From NCBI RefSeq assembly GCF_022179805.1, contig NZ_BPUO01000005.1, positions 372,001 to 436,000 on the forward strand: a DNA stretch of 64,000 nt. Reading direction: 5' to 3'. The stretch is from Cupriavidus pauculus. GTDB taxonomy: Bacteria > Pseudomonadota > Gammaproteobacteria > Burkholderiales > Burkholderiaceae. The position numbers and the translations under genes were made by a program. The notes beneath the pieces were generated by a model. The model ran no database searches and had not been told where the DNA came from. It saw only the letters and a list, made by a program, of their open reading frames with translations. Positions 45,805 through 54,994 of this stretch are shown here, one piece after another; within the stretch, counting starts at the first letter, position 1; every line of letters starts with the position of its first letter.

Positions 45805-46593
45805 TCAGGTCTTTTCCAGCGAGGCACAGGCCGCGCGCAGGATGGCGGCGTAACGCTCCAGATGCGGCTCGATCCGGTACACGGGCCCCGCAATAGAAAT
45901 TGCATAGCACTCGCCCGACAGCCGCACCGGCCAGGCCAGCGCGCCCACGTCGGGCATCGACTCGCTCAGATTCACGTAGGCGCCGCGCTCGCGCGACTGG
46001 CGCAGGTTTTCCTCGAGCGTATCCGGTGTGGTCAGCGTGCGCGGCGTAAAGCCCTGGAACGGCAGCCGTGGCAGCAGCGCGGCACGCTCGGCATCGTCCA
46101 TCGCGGCCAGCAGGGCCTTGCCGATGGAATTGGCGTGCAGCTCGCGCCGTTCGCCGGCCGTTGCGATATAGCGGATCGCGTGCGGGGATTCGAGAACATC
46201 CAGGTAGACCACGGCCGTGCCTTCGTGCAGCTTGCCGATGACCACCGTCTCGCCGGTGGCGTCGCGCAGTTCGCTCATCGTGCCGTGCACCCGGTCCAGC
46301 ACGGGGTCGTGACGGGCAATCTGCTGCGCCATCGCCAGCAGCCGGCCGGTGGGATAGTAGCCCTGGCGGCGCGCCGTTTCGTACAGATAACCCAGTGAAG
46401 TCAGCGTGCGGATCAGCGCCAGGCAACTGGACGCCGGCACTGCCAGCAGGCGGGCCAGTTCCGAAAGCGACAGGGCGCGCCGTTCGCGTGCGAAGGTCTC
46501 GATGATCTCGATGACGCGCAAGGCGGTCTTGACGTTCATCGCCGGGGACTTGGCGACGGAAGGCTCGGCTGGGCGCTCTGGCTGCTCTGACAT
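45805..46593 (-). CDS. IclR-family regulator
   Basis: A 262-aa regulator with start ATG at 46593 (MSEQPERPA). After a short polar tail, the winged HTH (about 22-85) contains LSLSELARLLAVPASSCLALIRTLTSLGYL. The effector domain (about 95-260) has RYIATAGERRELHANSIGKALLAA in outline, including the SIGKALLA segment typical of IclR. It is convergent with the PPTase and divergent from hipB. The target is not evident; it may or may not control the aryl-polyene genes. Confidence 0.86.
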   Translation of the reverse strand: MSEQPERPAEPSVAKSPAMNVKTALRVIEIIETFARERRALSLSELARLLAVPASSCLALIRTLTSLGYLYETARRQGYYPTGRLLAMAQQIARHDPVLDRVHGTMSELRDATGETVVIGKLHEGTAVVYLDVLESPHAIRYIATAGERRELHANSIGKALLAAMDDAERAALLPRLPFQGFTPRTLTTPDTLEENLRQSRERGAYVNLSESMPDVGALAWPVRLSGECYAISIAGPVYRIEPHLERYAAILRAACASLEKT

Positions 46594-46677
46594 GGGCGGT
46601 GGGTCGGGGTTCGGATGGCCGGACGCCATCGGGCCGGACTGTAGCACGGCCCCGGACGTGGTGCGAGCCGGCCGGTG

Positions 46678-46725
46678 TTTTACAACCTATCCGTTGTAAA
46701 TGCGTTTTACAACCCATCCGCTGTA
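46678..46725. promoter_or_regulatory. Tandem HipB-type operator pair
   Basis: Two copies of TTTTACAACCYATCCGYTGTA spaced 27 bp apart, each with TTTACAAC mirrored by GTTGTAAA (perfect in the first copy, degenerate in the second). They lie 22-69 bp before hipB, as expected for autorepression by a HipB dimer pair. Confidence 0.65.
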
Positions 46726-46746
46726 TTCCGCCCCCGCGCTGCTTCC

Positions 46747-47118
46747 ATGGCCACCACCTATCCCATTCGCATCCAGACCCAGTTGAGCCCCGTACTGCAG
46801 GGCTTGCGCAAGTCGCGCGGCCTGACCCAGGCGGACGTTGCGGCGCGCCTGGGCGTCACCCAGCAGAGCTACGCGCGGCTCGAGGCAAATCCGGCCCGCG
46901 CCAGCATGGCGCGCGTGCTGGCGGCGCTGCAGGTGCTGGAAGTGGACCTCGCGCTGACGCCGCGTGCCGCGCCGAATGCCAAACGTGGCGCGGCAGCCAA
47001 GGCTGGGGCGGTGGCCCGGACACCCAAGGCGGTCAAGGCAGTCAAGTCGGCGGTCAAGGCCGCGGTCAAGCCGGCCTCACGGCGCAAGCCGGACCCTGGC
47101 CCAGGCGAGGACTGGTAA
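46747..47118 (+). CDS. hipB: HipB-like antitoxin/repressor with Lys/Ala-rich tail
   Basis: A 123-aa protein. Residues 12-68 form an XRE HTH (LRKSRGLTQADVAARLGVTQ and SYARLEANPARASM). The C-terminal 50 residues are a Lys/Ala repeat (KAVKAVKSAVKAAVK), longer than usual and histone-H1-like, so it may add nonspecific DNA binding. The ATG at 46747 is chosen because upstream codons overlap the operators. The stop overlaps the hipA start (TAATG). Confidence 0.83.
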   Translation: MATTYPIRIQTQLSPVLQGLRKSRGLTQADVAARLGVTQQSYARLEANPARASMARVLAALQVLEVDLALTPRAAPNAKRGAAAKAGAVARTPKAVKAVKSAVKAAVKPASRRKPDPGPGEDW

Positions 47119-48439
47119 TGGGCAGGCGCGCGCTCAGGCGCAGGCTTGGCGTCTGGATGAATGGCTGGCTGACCGGTACCTGGGAGCGCGGTACCGACGG
47201 CGAGTCGCTCACCTACGATGCAGGCTGGATGGACAGCACCCAGGGGCGGCCGTTGTCGCTCTCGCTGCCGTTCCGCGCCGATGCCGCGCCATACCGGGGC
47301 AGGGTGGTCACCGACTACTTCGACAATCTGCTGCCGGACAGCGATGCCATCCGCCGGCGCCTGGCGCAACGCCATCGCACGCAGGGCACGGGTCCGTTCG
47401 ATCTGCTGGCCGCGCTGGGGCGCGACTGCGTTGGCGCATTGCAGTTGCTGCCCGAGGGGGACGAGCCCGAAGACCTGCGCACCATCCAGGGCACGCCGAT
47501 GGATGAAGCCGCCATCGCGCGGCTGCTGCGCGAGCTACGCGCAACGCGCCGCTGGGGCAGCACGACGACGAGGCCGATCTGCGCTTGTCGATCGCCGGCG
47601 CGCAGGAAAAGACGGCGCTGCTGCATCACGGCGGCCAGTGGCTGCTGCCGCATGGCAGCACGCCCACCACGCATATCCTCAAGCTGCCGCTGGGGCTGGT
47701 GGGCAACATGCGCGCCGACATGCGCACGTCGGTCGAGAACGAATGGCTGTGCGCGCAGCTTGTGCGCAATTTCGGGTTGCCGATCGCCGACTGCGACATC
47801 GGCACGTTCGAGGACCAGAAGGTGCTGGTGGTGGAACGGTTCGACCGCCGCCTGGCGCCCGACGATAGCTGGATCATCCGCCTGCCGCAGGAGGACTTCT
47901 GCCAGGCGCTGGGGCTCTCGCCGTTGTCGAAGTACCAGGCCGACGGCGGGCTGGGCATTGCCGACATCATGTCGGTGCTGGCCGGCTCCGAAGCCCCGCA
48001 GCCAGACCGGCGCAACTTCTTCGGCACGCAGATCCTGTTCTGGATGCTGGCCGCCACCGATGGTCATGCCAAGAACTTCAGCCTGTCGATCGGGCCGGGC
48101 GGCCGTTACTGGTCCACGCCACTCTACGACGTGCTTTCCGCATTCCCGATCATGGGGACTGGCGCAAATCAACTGGCACCGCAGAAGGCGCTCATGGCCA
48201 TGGCCGTGCGCGGCGCGCAGAACCACTACCGTATCGCGCAGATCATGCGCCGGCAATGGCTGGAGCAGGGGCGCCAGGTGGGCCTGCCCGCCAACGAGGT
48301 CGAGCAAATCCTTGCCGAACTGAAAGACGCGGTCGAGCCGGCGATTGCTGCCACCGCCGCTCAGCTACCAAGCGATTTTCCGCAGGACGTGGTCGAACGC
48401 GTCTTCACCGGGCTCCGCGCCCAGGCCAAACGCATCTGA
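47118..48439 (+). pseudogene. hipA: HipA-type kinase toxin, frameshifted
   Basis: Homology to HipA Ser/Thr kinase runs through two frames. The N-terminal part (GVWMNGWLTGTWERG to LLRELRA) is in the frame starting at 47118. From about 47549 the match continues in another frame (LSIAGAQEKTALL, TPTTHILKLPLG, VVERFDRR, catalytic ATDGHAKNFS, YDVLSAFP) to the stop at 48439. The break sits in ACGCGCCG at 47544-47551 and is explained by two extra bases (CG). As written the gene gives a truncated or scrambled protein. It could be a real mutation, phase variation or a base-call error; all kinase motifs downstream are intact. Confidence 0.8.
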
Positions 48440-48620
48440 ACCCTCCGCCACCACGGCACGCCGGGATTTGTACCGTTCTGTATCGACGGGCAGATCCGAT
48501 ACGTCGCCACACGTAAGGGCCGTCTCCGCCACACGGACGCGATACGTCCAACCGTTCCAATAGGCTCCATGGCAAAAGCGCGCGGTGCGCCGCCAATAAC
48601 CGGTCCGGCAGGAGCCGCCC

Positions 48621-48806
48621 ATGTCGAAATTCAACATCGTGTTGCAGCTGGCGAGAGGCACGTTCTCGTCGCTGCCGCCTGGCGCGCTCCAGGGGCTCAC
48701 GCTTGCCGCGGCAGTCATGGCCGTGGCCACTTGCTGCATGGCCCTGGCCGTTGCACGGCAGGCGCGGCCCGTTCCGGCCTTCAACAACCAAGCTGGGAGA
48801 AATTGA
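48621..48806 (+). CDS. 61-aa predicted single-pass membrane microprotein
   Basis: The ATG at 48621 follows GGCAGGAGCCGCCC. Residues about 22-44 are a hydrophobic, Ala/Cys-containing helix (ALQGLTLAAAVMAVATCCMA), with polar ends. It ends 3 bp before the exported hydrolase gene and is probably cotranscribed. No family is recognised; coding status rests on the ribosome site and spacing. Confidence 0.5.
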   Translation: MSKFNIVLQLARGTFSSLPPGALQGLTLAAAVMAVATCCMALAVARQARPVPAFNNQAGRN

Positions 48807-48809
48807 ACA

Positions 48810-49583
48810 ATGTGGAAACGAACGATTGCATCGGTGGCCGTGGCCGCCATGGGGCTGGGCGCCGCCACGGCAGCCTTTGCCGCCGACTCGCAGCAGCCGT
48901 CGGTGGTGATCGTGCACGGCGCGTTTGCCGATGGCTCGGACTGGGCCCGCGTCATCCCGCTGCTGCAGGCCAAGGGGGTGAAGGTGCAGGCGGTGCAGAG
49001 CGGGCTGGAATCGCTGGCCGGCGACGTGGCGGCCACGCGGCGCGCCATCGACAGCCAGCCGGGCAAGGTCGTGCTGGTGGGGCATTCGTGGGGTGGCACC
49101 GTGATTACCGAGGCTGGCGCCAATGACAAGGTGTCCGCGCTGGTCTACGTGGCGGCCTTCGCGCCAGAAGCCGGCCAGTCCACCGAGGAAGCCGGCAAGG
49201 CGTTCCCGCCCGCTCCGGGCATCGGCAAGCTGGTGGCGGACAAGGACGGCTACCTGTCGCTGCCGCCGGCCGCCGTGGCCAGCGACTTCGCGCAGGACGT
49301 GCCCGCCGCCCGGGCGCGCGTGATGGCTGCCACCCAGGGCCCGATCCAGGCGAAGGCGTTTGGCGACAAGACCACGGTTGCCGCCTGGGCCAGCCGGCCG
49401 TCGTGGTACATCGTCAGCGCCAACGACCGCATGATCCCGCCCGACCTGGAACGTGCCATGGCCAAGCGGATCAACGCGACAGTGACCACGCTGCCCACCA
49501 GCCACGTCCCGCAGCAATCACGTCCGGCCGACGTGGCCAAGGTGATTCTCGACGCGGTACAGGCGGTGCAGGCGCAGAAGTAA
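48810..49583 (+). CDS. Exported alpha/beta hydrolase
   Basis: A 257-aa protein with a signal peptide (about 1-24, cut after AFA). Mature part: VVIVHGAFADGSDW oxyanion segment, VGHSWGGTVI nucleophile, acid in VSANDRMI and His in TSHVPQQS. The HGAF/SHVP pattern resembles the hydrolase family found near arsenate or esterase loci and plant salicylate-binding esterases. It is periplasmic by inference; the substrate is unknown. Confidence 0.85.
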   Translation: MWKRTIASVAVAAMGLGAATAAFAADSQQPSVVIVHGAFADGSDWARVIPLLQAKGVKVQAVQSGLESLAGDVAATRRAIDSQPGKVVLVGHSWGGTVITEAGANDKVSALVYVAAFAPEAGQSTEEAGKAFPPAPGIGKLVADKDGYLSLPPAAVASDFAQDVPAARARVMAATQGPIQAKAFGDKTTVAAWASRPSWYIVSANDRMIPPDLERAMAKRINATVTTLPTSHVPQQSRPADVAKVILDAVQAVQAQK

Positions 49584-49615
49584 GCATCACGGGCCACCCG
49601 GCGGCCCGGCCTGGC

Positions 49616-50353
49616 TTACTTGTTGGGCGTGGCCGCCGGGCCAGCAGGCAGCGGCTCGATGCCGTCGCGCTTGATGTACGTGACCGACGTCACGTGAGCG
49701 GTGGTGGTGTACTTTTCCGCGCCGTTCGCGCCCTGGCGCTCGCCCGGTGCCGGATCGTTATGCGCGATCTCGGCCACGTACATGCCTTTCCACGGCATGT
49801 CGAACGTCACCACGCCGTGTTCGTCGGTGTGGCCTTCCTTGGCCCAGCCCGACTGCGTGACCAGTTGGACCTTGGCCTTGGGCAGCGGCTTGCCCTGGTA
49901 GAACGCCTTGAATGCGCCAGGCTGGCCGGCGGGTACCAGGTCGAGCGTCAGCTTGGGCTGCTGGGCCGTGAAATCGGACACCCAGCGCGCGGCCGGATAG
50001 TAGCGGCTGGTGACTTCGGTGTCGCCGCGCTTGAACGTGCGCAGCGGATACCGTGGGTCCTCGGCCACCAGCGAGTCGCGCTCGCCAAGCGTGAACGGTA
50101 GCGTGAAGCCGTTGGCCGTCTTCACGCCACTGGCGGTCTTGTCGCCGCTGGCCGCAAGCAGCGTCGCCGTGGGCGTGCCGAAGCGGTCGAGCAGGCCCGG
50201 CGAGACCTCGCGCAGGTTTTCACCAAATTCGCCGAAGCGGATCGATGCCGGCTGCCCGGCCGGCTGCTCGATCCAGATCTGATGGGCGTGGGCCGCGCCG
50301 GACAGGGCAAGCAGGGCGGCGGCAAGGGAAATGGTCTTGTTCATCTGGAACAT
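49616..50353 (-). CDS. DUF4198 periplasmic protein
   Basis: A 245-aa protein with a signal peptide ending near AAHAHQ. The mature N terminus HQIWIEQPAG and C-terminal beta-sandwich (GHTDEHGVVTFDMPWKGMYVAEI) match DUF4198, a family often beside metal-uptake or TonB systems. It may start at 50353 or, three codons later, at 50344. It lies 17 bp behind the TonB receptor gene and is probably cotranscribed with it. Confidence 0.82.
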   Translation of the reverse strand: MFQMNKTISLAAALLALSGAAHAHQIWIEQPAGQPASIRFGEFGENLREVSPGLLDRFGTPTATLLAASGDKTASGVKTANGFTLPFTLGERDSLVAEDPRYPLRTFKRGDTEVTSRYYPAARWVSDFTAQQPKLTLDLVPAGQPGAFKAFYQGKPLPKAKVQLVTQSGWAKEGHTDEHGVVTFDMPWKGMYVAEIAHNDPAPGERQGANGAEKYTTTAHVTSVTYIKRDGIEPLPAGPAATPNK

Positions 50354-50370
50354 GCCTCTTCTTGTTGGCG

Positions 50371-52806
50371 TCAGAAATCGAACTGCGCGGAAAGGAATAC
50401 TGTGCGCGGTGCCGCAACAGTAGCGTAAGTGCCGCTGACGAGCCAGTAGTTCGAGTTGAAAAGGTTCTCGACGTTGGCGCGGAATACCACCGACTTGCCC
50501 ATGACCTTGGTACGGTAGCGGGCGCCGATGTCATAGCGCGTCCAGCTCGGCATGCTGAGCGTGTTCGTGGCGTTGAAGTACAGCGACGACGTGTGGATGA
50601 CCCGGCCGTTCAGGCTCAGGCCCGGCACCCAGGGCACATCCCAGTCGGCGCCCAGGTTGAACGTGTTGTTCGGCACGCCATTGGCCTTGTTGCCGTCGTT
50701 CACGCCGCCGGCGGTCTGGGTCAGCTTGGCGTCGTAGAACGTGGCGCTGGCCATCAGGCGCAGGCCGCGCACCACTTCGCCAAACGCGGACAGTTCGATA
50801 CCACGGTTGCGCTGTTCGCCGTCGAAGCTGTAGAGGTTGGTGGCGGGGTCCGTCACCGCGCTCGGGCGTTCGATCTGGAAGGCCGACACGATCGTCGAGA
50901 TCGTGCCCCAGTCCACCTTCACGCCGCCTTCGTACTGGTTCGACTTGTACGGCGGGAACACCTGGCCCGCATTGGCGGCCGTGGTGGGCGCCACGCCGCC
51001 GCGCGACAGGCCAGACGTGAAGTTACCGTACAGCGACACGTTCTTCACCGGCTTGACCACGATGCCGGCCACCGGCGACACGGCGCTTTCGTCGTAGTTC
51101 GACAGCTTGGCGCCCGTGGTGGTGCTGAAGTTGTCCAGCGCCACGCGCTGGTGGCGGAAGCCACCCGTCAGCAGCAGGCGGTCATCGAACATGGCCAGCG
51201 TGTCGGTCAGCGTGAAGCTGGTGAGCGCCGTGTCCGATGCCTTGGTGGCGTCGATGCGGTTGCCCACCACTGGGGTCAACGGTACCGGGTTGTAGATGTT
51301 CGATGCCTGCGCGGCGGCCAACGACGGAATGTAGGCGTTGCCGAGTTCCTGATCCAGGCGCGTGAAGCTGGCCGTGACCGTATGGCCGATGCCGAACGTG
51401 CTGAACGACGAGCGCACGCCCACGTCGGCTGTCCACGTCTTGCTGTACGAATCGTAGAACGAGTTCGTGACGTTGAAGTTGCCCTGCGCATTGGCCGGAC
51501 CCAGCGGGAAGGTCTGGTAGGCCGTGCCGTCACGATAGCCGCCGGCTGCGTACACGGTCAGGTTCGGCAGGATGTCGTATTCGAGTCGCGACATGACAGC
51601 CGTGTCATGCAACGCCAGTTCGGTACCGGGGTAGAAGTTGCGATGGCCGGACGGCGCGTCGGGAATCTTCGTCACGCCGGCCTGGAAGCCGATCTGCGGG
51701 CGGAAGTTGTCGGTGCCTTCGTGCTGCGTGTAGGTGTCCAGCGACCAGCGCAGCTTCTTGCCGCGATAGTCCAGCGCCAGCGCGCCGACGCCCAGCTTCT
51801 GGCGTCCGTCGTCGATGGTGGTGTCGCCCCCGCGGAACACACCATTGACGCGTACGCCCCATTCCTTGTTCTCGCCGAAGCGGCGGCCCACGTCGGCCTG
51901 CACGCCGAACTGCGACTTGCTCTCGTAGGTCGTGGTCAGGCGGGTCAGCGGTTCGTCGCCAGCACGCTTGGTGACTACGTTGATGGCGCCGCCGATGCTG
52001 CCGCTCGGGCCGATACCGTACATCAGCGTGCCGGGGCCCTTGAGTACTTCCACGCGCTCCATGATGGCGGCGGGCATGCGGCTGGACGACGCCATGCCGT
52101 ACAGCCCGTTCAGGCCCACGTCGCTGCTCGACACCGTGTAGCCGCGAATCTGGAAGTCCTCGCCGAAGCCGCCGCGCGAGGTCAGCGTACGCACCGAGGA
52201 ATCGTTGATCACCACGTCGGCCAGCGTCTTGGCCTGCGTGTTGTCGATCATCTCGCTCGTGTAGTTCGTGGTGCTGAACGGCTGGTCCATCACGTCGGTC
52301 GTGCCCAGCACGCCCAGGCCGCCGCCGCGCGCCACCTGGCCGCCGGCATAGGGGGCGGGCAGGTCGTGGGCGGCCGTGGCGGACACCGTGACCACGGGCA
52401 GGGTGGTGGTGCCTGGCGCCGTGCCGGCGGCCACCGGACCATTGATCAGGTAGCTGCCGTTGGCTTGCTGGGCCACTTCCAGCCCTGTGTTGGCCAGCAG
52501 GGTATCCAGGCCGGCACGCGGCGTGTAGTTGCCGTTCAGGCCCTTGCTCTGCTTGCCCGCCGTGATCTCGGGCTTGAACGACAGCATGATGCCGGCGTCG
52601 CGCCCGAAGCGGCTCAGCGCGTCTTCGAGCGAACCCGCCGGAATGCTGTAGGCGCGCGCGGCGGCCTGGGCGTGCGCCACAACCGGCGCCATCAGGGCGG
52701 GCGCTGCGACGGCGGTGCCCAGGACGATGCGGCCGACCAGCGACGTCAGCAGCTTGCGGCGGAAAACACGATTTGACTGACGCTGGCGCGCCTGGACCGG
52801 ACCCAT
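50371..52806 (-). CDS. TonB-dependent siderophore receptor with STN signalling domain (FecA-like)
   Basis: An 811-aa outer-membrane receptor, start ATG at 52806 (MGPVQARQR). A long signal region ends near VAHAQA. It is followed by the secretin/TonB N-terminal domain (about 48-125, SIPAGSLEDALSRFGRDAG). The plug has the region IRGYTVSSSDVGLNGL and ERVEVLKGPGTLMYG, and a 22-strand barrel ends in the aromatic FLSAQFDF. The STN domain signals to the FecR/FecI pair encoded just upstream. The ligand is probably a ferric siderophore. Confidence 0.92.
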   Translation of the reverse strand: MGPVQARQRQSNRVFRRKLLTSLVGRIVLGTAVAAPALMAPVVAHAQAAARAYSIPAGSLEDALSRFGRDAGIMLSFKPEITAGKQSKGLNGNYTPRAGLDTLLANTGLEVAQQANGSYLINGPVAAGTAPGTTTLPVVTVSATAAHDLPAPYAGGQVARGGGLGVLGTTDVMDQPFSTTNYTSEMIDNTQAKTLADVVINDSSVRTLTSRGGFGEDFQIRGYTVSSSDVGLNGLYGMASSSRMPAAIMERVEVLKGPGTLMYGIGPSGSIGGAINVVTKRAGDEPLTRLTTTYESKSQFGVQADVGRRFGENKEWGVRVNGVFRGGDTTIDDGRQKLGVGALALDYRGKKLRWSLDTYTQHEGTDNFRPQIGFQAGVTKIPDAPSGHRNFYPGTELALHDTAVMSRLEYDILPNLTVYAAGGYRDGTAYQTFPLGPANAQGNFNVTNSFYDSYSKTWTADVGVRSSFSTFGIGHTVTASFTRLDQELGNAYIPSLAAAQASNIYNPVPLTPVVGNRIDATKASDTALTSFTLTDTLAMFDDRLLLTGGFRHQRVALDNFSTTTGAKLSNYDESAVSPVAGIVVKPVKNVSLYGNFTSGLSRGGVAPTTAANAGQVFPPYKSNQYEGGVKVDWGTISTIVSAFQIERPSAVTDPATNLYSFDGEQRNRGIELSAFGEVVRGLRLMASATFYDAKLTQTAGGVNDGNKANGVPNNTFNLGADWDVPWVPGLSLNGRVIHTSSLYFNATNTLSMPSWTRYDIGARYRTKVMGKSVVFRANVENLFNSNYWLVSGTYATVAAPRTVFLSAQFDF

Positions 52807-52910
52807 GTACAACCCTTTCGAATGGAGGAATGGAGGAGAGATGACGTTCTTGCCCTCCTTGACCCGCGAAAAACAAAAACGGATCAGATCCGCCAGACTT
52901 TTTTTTCCGC

Positions 52911-53933
52911 TCAGGTGCGGGGTGCCGGTATCAGGCGGATTTCGTCCTGGCCCCAGAGGCGGGTCATGGTCTCCTTCTGCAGGTTCAACGTGGAGCCCAG
53001 GGTCTGCAGGACCTTGCCCGGGTCGTCGAGCGGGAACGACCCGGAAACCCTGAGGCCGGCAATCGCGGGGTCGCACGACAGTGATGCGCGGCTGTAGCGG
53101 CGCAGTTCGGCGATGAACGCGTCCAGGCGCATGCTGCGGGCGACGATGAAGCCTTCCGCCCAGGCGATGCGGGCCGCCTCGGCCGGAGTGGCGGGCGAGA
53201 CAGCCATGTCCGTGTAGCGTGCGCAGGTACCGGCCTGCAGCACACGCGGCTGCCCTGCGGCGTCGCGCGGGCGGATTTCCACGGCACCCTGGAACACGCA
53301 GACTTCGGTATCGGCGGCGGCCTGGCGCACCATGTAGCGCGTGCCCAGCGCGTGGGCCGTGCCGTGCGTGGTGTCGACCAGGAAGGGACGCGGCGCCGGA
53401 TGGGGGTCCTTGGCCGTGGTGACCAGGATCTCCCCGGACAGCAGCATGACGCGCCGCTCGACGGCATCAAAACGGATGTCCACGGCGCTGTCGGTGTTCA
53501 GCATCAGTTGCGTGCCGTCGGACAGCATCACCGTGCGCCGTTCCCCCACGGCGGTGCGGTAGTCCGCCACCCATTGGCGCCAGGGCGTGTATTCGCGTGC
53601 GGTCCACGCCAGCCCGCTGGCAAAGGCCAGCGTCGCCAGTGCCTTGATGGCGTGGCGGCGCGACCCGGTGGCCGGTGCGGACAGCGCGGCGCGCGCCAGG
53701 TTAGACGTACCGGGCAGGGCCAGCGGGTCCAGCCGGTTGCGGACGGATTCAATGCGTTGCCAGGCGCGTTCGTGATCGGGATGCTCGGCGCGCCAGTTGG
53801 CGCATGCCTGCCGCACTTGCGGCGTCGCATCGTCGGCCTGCAATTCCACCAGCCATTCGAGCGCGCGCTCGGCCACGCTGGGGGGAATGGTCGCGGCCTC
53901 GGCAGTGGCCTGGTACCAGGAAGATGTCGGCAC
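52911..53933 (-). CDS. FecR-family anti-sigma/sensor protein
   Basis: A 340-aa inner-membrane regulator. The N-terminal cytoplasmic region (ALEWLVELQADDATPQVRQA and WRAEHPDHERAWQRIE) binds the sigma factor. One helix sits at about 93-110 (ALATLAFASGLAWTA), and the periplasmic part has the FecR domain (TAVGERRTVMLSDGTQLMLN) and a C-terminal STN-contacting domain. It starts 3 bp after the sigma gene, and 104 bp separate it from the receptor. Confidence 0.92.
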   Translation of the reverse strand: MPTSSWYQATAEAATIPPSVAERALEWLVELQADDATPQVRQACANWRAEHPDHERAWQRIESVRNRLDPLALPGTSNLARAALSAPATGSRRHAIKALATLAFASGLAWTAREYTPWRQWVADYRTAVGERRTVMLSDGTQLMLNTDSAVDIRFDAVERRVMLLSGEILVTTAKDPHPAPRPFLVDTTHGTAHALGTRYMVRQAAADTEVCVFQGAVEIRPRDAAGQPRVLQAGTCARYTDMAVSPATPAEAARIAWAEGFIVARSMRLDAFIAELRRYSRASLSCDPAIAGLRVSGSFPLDDPGKVLQTLGSTLNLQKETMTRLWGQDEIRLIPAPRT

Positions 53934-53936
53934 GCG

Positions 53937-54458
53937 TCAGCCCGCGAACGAGAGATCGGCAAAGTAGCATTGCTGCAATCCCATGACGATGTAGCGCTTG
54001 ACCGTGGGAATCGAGATGCCGAGGGCTTCGGCCACCTGTGCGTGCGTTTGTCCGTCGAGCTGCGACAGCAGGAACGCCTGCCTGACCAACGGCGGCAGGC
54101 CGTCGAGCAGTTGGTCCAGTTCCAGCAGCGTTTCCAGCAGGATGGCGCGGTCTTCGGGAGAAATCTCCACTTCGCGCGGCGCCTGTGCCAGGGCATCCAG
54201 ATAGGCGCGCTCCAGTTGCTCGCGGCGCCAGTGATTCGACATCAGGTTCCTGGCCACCGTGGTCAGATAGGCACGGGGCTCGTCCAGCGTCGCGGGCATG
54301 CGCTCGCTGTTGAGCAGCCGGACGAAGGTGTCTTGTGCCAGGTCAGCCGCCTGTTCGGCACTGCCCAGACGCCTGTGCAGCCAGCCCTTGAGCCATGAAT
54401 GGTGGTCGCAGTAGAGCGACTCGATGGTCGAAGGGTAAAAGGCGCCTGCCGTACTCAT
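53937..54458 (-). CDS. ECF sigma factor, FecI type
   Basis: A 173-aa sigma-70 family member with region 2 (ESLYCDHHSWLKGWLHRRLG and DLAQDTFVRLL) and region 4 (LPPLVRQAFLLSQLDGQTHA followed by VAEALGISIPTVKRYI). Directs transcription of the receptor gene when the FecA-type signal arrives. A Fur box lies about 65 bp upstream of its start, so the cassette is iron-repressed. Confidence 0.93.
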   Translation of the reverse strand: MSTAGAFYPSTIESLYCDHHSWLKGWLHRRLGSAEQAADLAQDTFVRLLNSERMPATLDEPRAYLTTVARNLMSNHWRREQLERAYLDALAQAPREVEISPEDRAILLETLLELDQLLDGLPPLVRQAFLLSQLDGQTHAQVAEALGISIPTVKRYIVMGLQQCYFADLSFAG

Positions 54459-54520
54459 GATCTAGCTGTCGTCGGTCGACTACACGCAGCCTCCGGCTAG
54501 TCATGCAGCGGTATCAAGAC

Positions 54521-54543
54521 ACTCAAATGATAATCATTATTAG
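54521..54543. promoter_or_regulatory. Fur box
   Basis: AATGATAATCATT is a perfect palindrome matching the core of the Fur consensus, placed before the fecI-fecR-receptor genes on the minus strand. Confidence 0.85.
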
Positions 54544-54808
54544 TAACAGAAAAGCCGGGTGACTGTCAAACAACCTTGCCGATGCATCGCCTTTGTTGCG
54601 TTGTTCGCACAAGACAGACATTTGCCGACACTTCGCAAGTGATGCGTTCGGCATCGCACGGAGGCCCGCCAAACACGGCAATGGATTTGGCCGATTTTCT
54701 TTTCGCCAATGGGAAAAATTGTTTTCTGACAAAAATGTAATGATTTTTGATTAAGAGAAAACCCTGAAAACGGTAATGGGCGTTAAAAACTTCACCTATA
54801 ACTAGAGC

Positions 54809-54877
54809 CTACGTGTTGCGAACTGGTGTCACGCACCACGCCTCCGCCCGCTTGTGCTAGCCTGCGGGCTTTTTTTT
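54809..54877 (+). ncRNA. Candidate small RNA with its own terminator
   Basis: TATAAC at 54797-54802 could serve as a -10 box. About 70 nt later a GCCCGC / GCGGGC hairpin followed by eight T residues (54846-54877) forms a clear intrinsic terminator with no coding gene in front of it. A small GGTG/CACC hairpin lies between. There is no good -35 box, so this is a suggestion. Confidence 0.4.
54846..54877 (+). terminator. Orphan intrinsic terminator
   Basis: Stem GCCCGC / GCGGGC with a 12-nt loop and a T8 tract. The only upstream transcript in this direction would be the candidate small RNA. Confidence 0.75.
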
Positions 54878-54994
54878 GTCCGCATAATCATGCATTACCG
54901 CTAGTTGTTAATGCATTTCGGTTGATTTTTCCCAGTAATGAATTGTCTCGGGTGACATGGTGAAAACCCTGCCAGCGCTTTATCTTGACTATGC

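Noticed and set aside
47585..48439. Separate 284-aa hipA-like gene with a TTG start
   Set aside because: Homology to HipA is continuous with the upstream frame, so one frameshifted gene explains both parts better than a second start.
54523..54732. 69-aa minus-strand open frame over the Fur box
   Set aside because: It covers regulatory DNA, lacks a convincing ribosome site and has no recognisable protein character.
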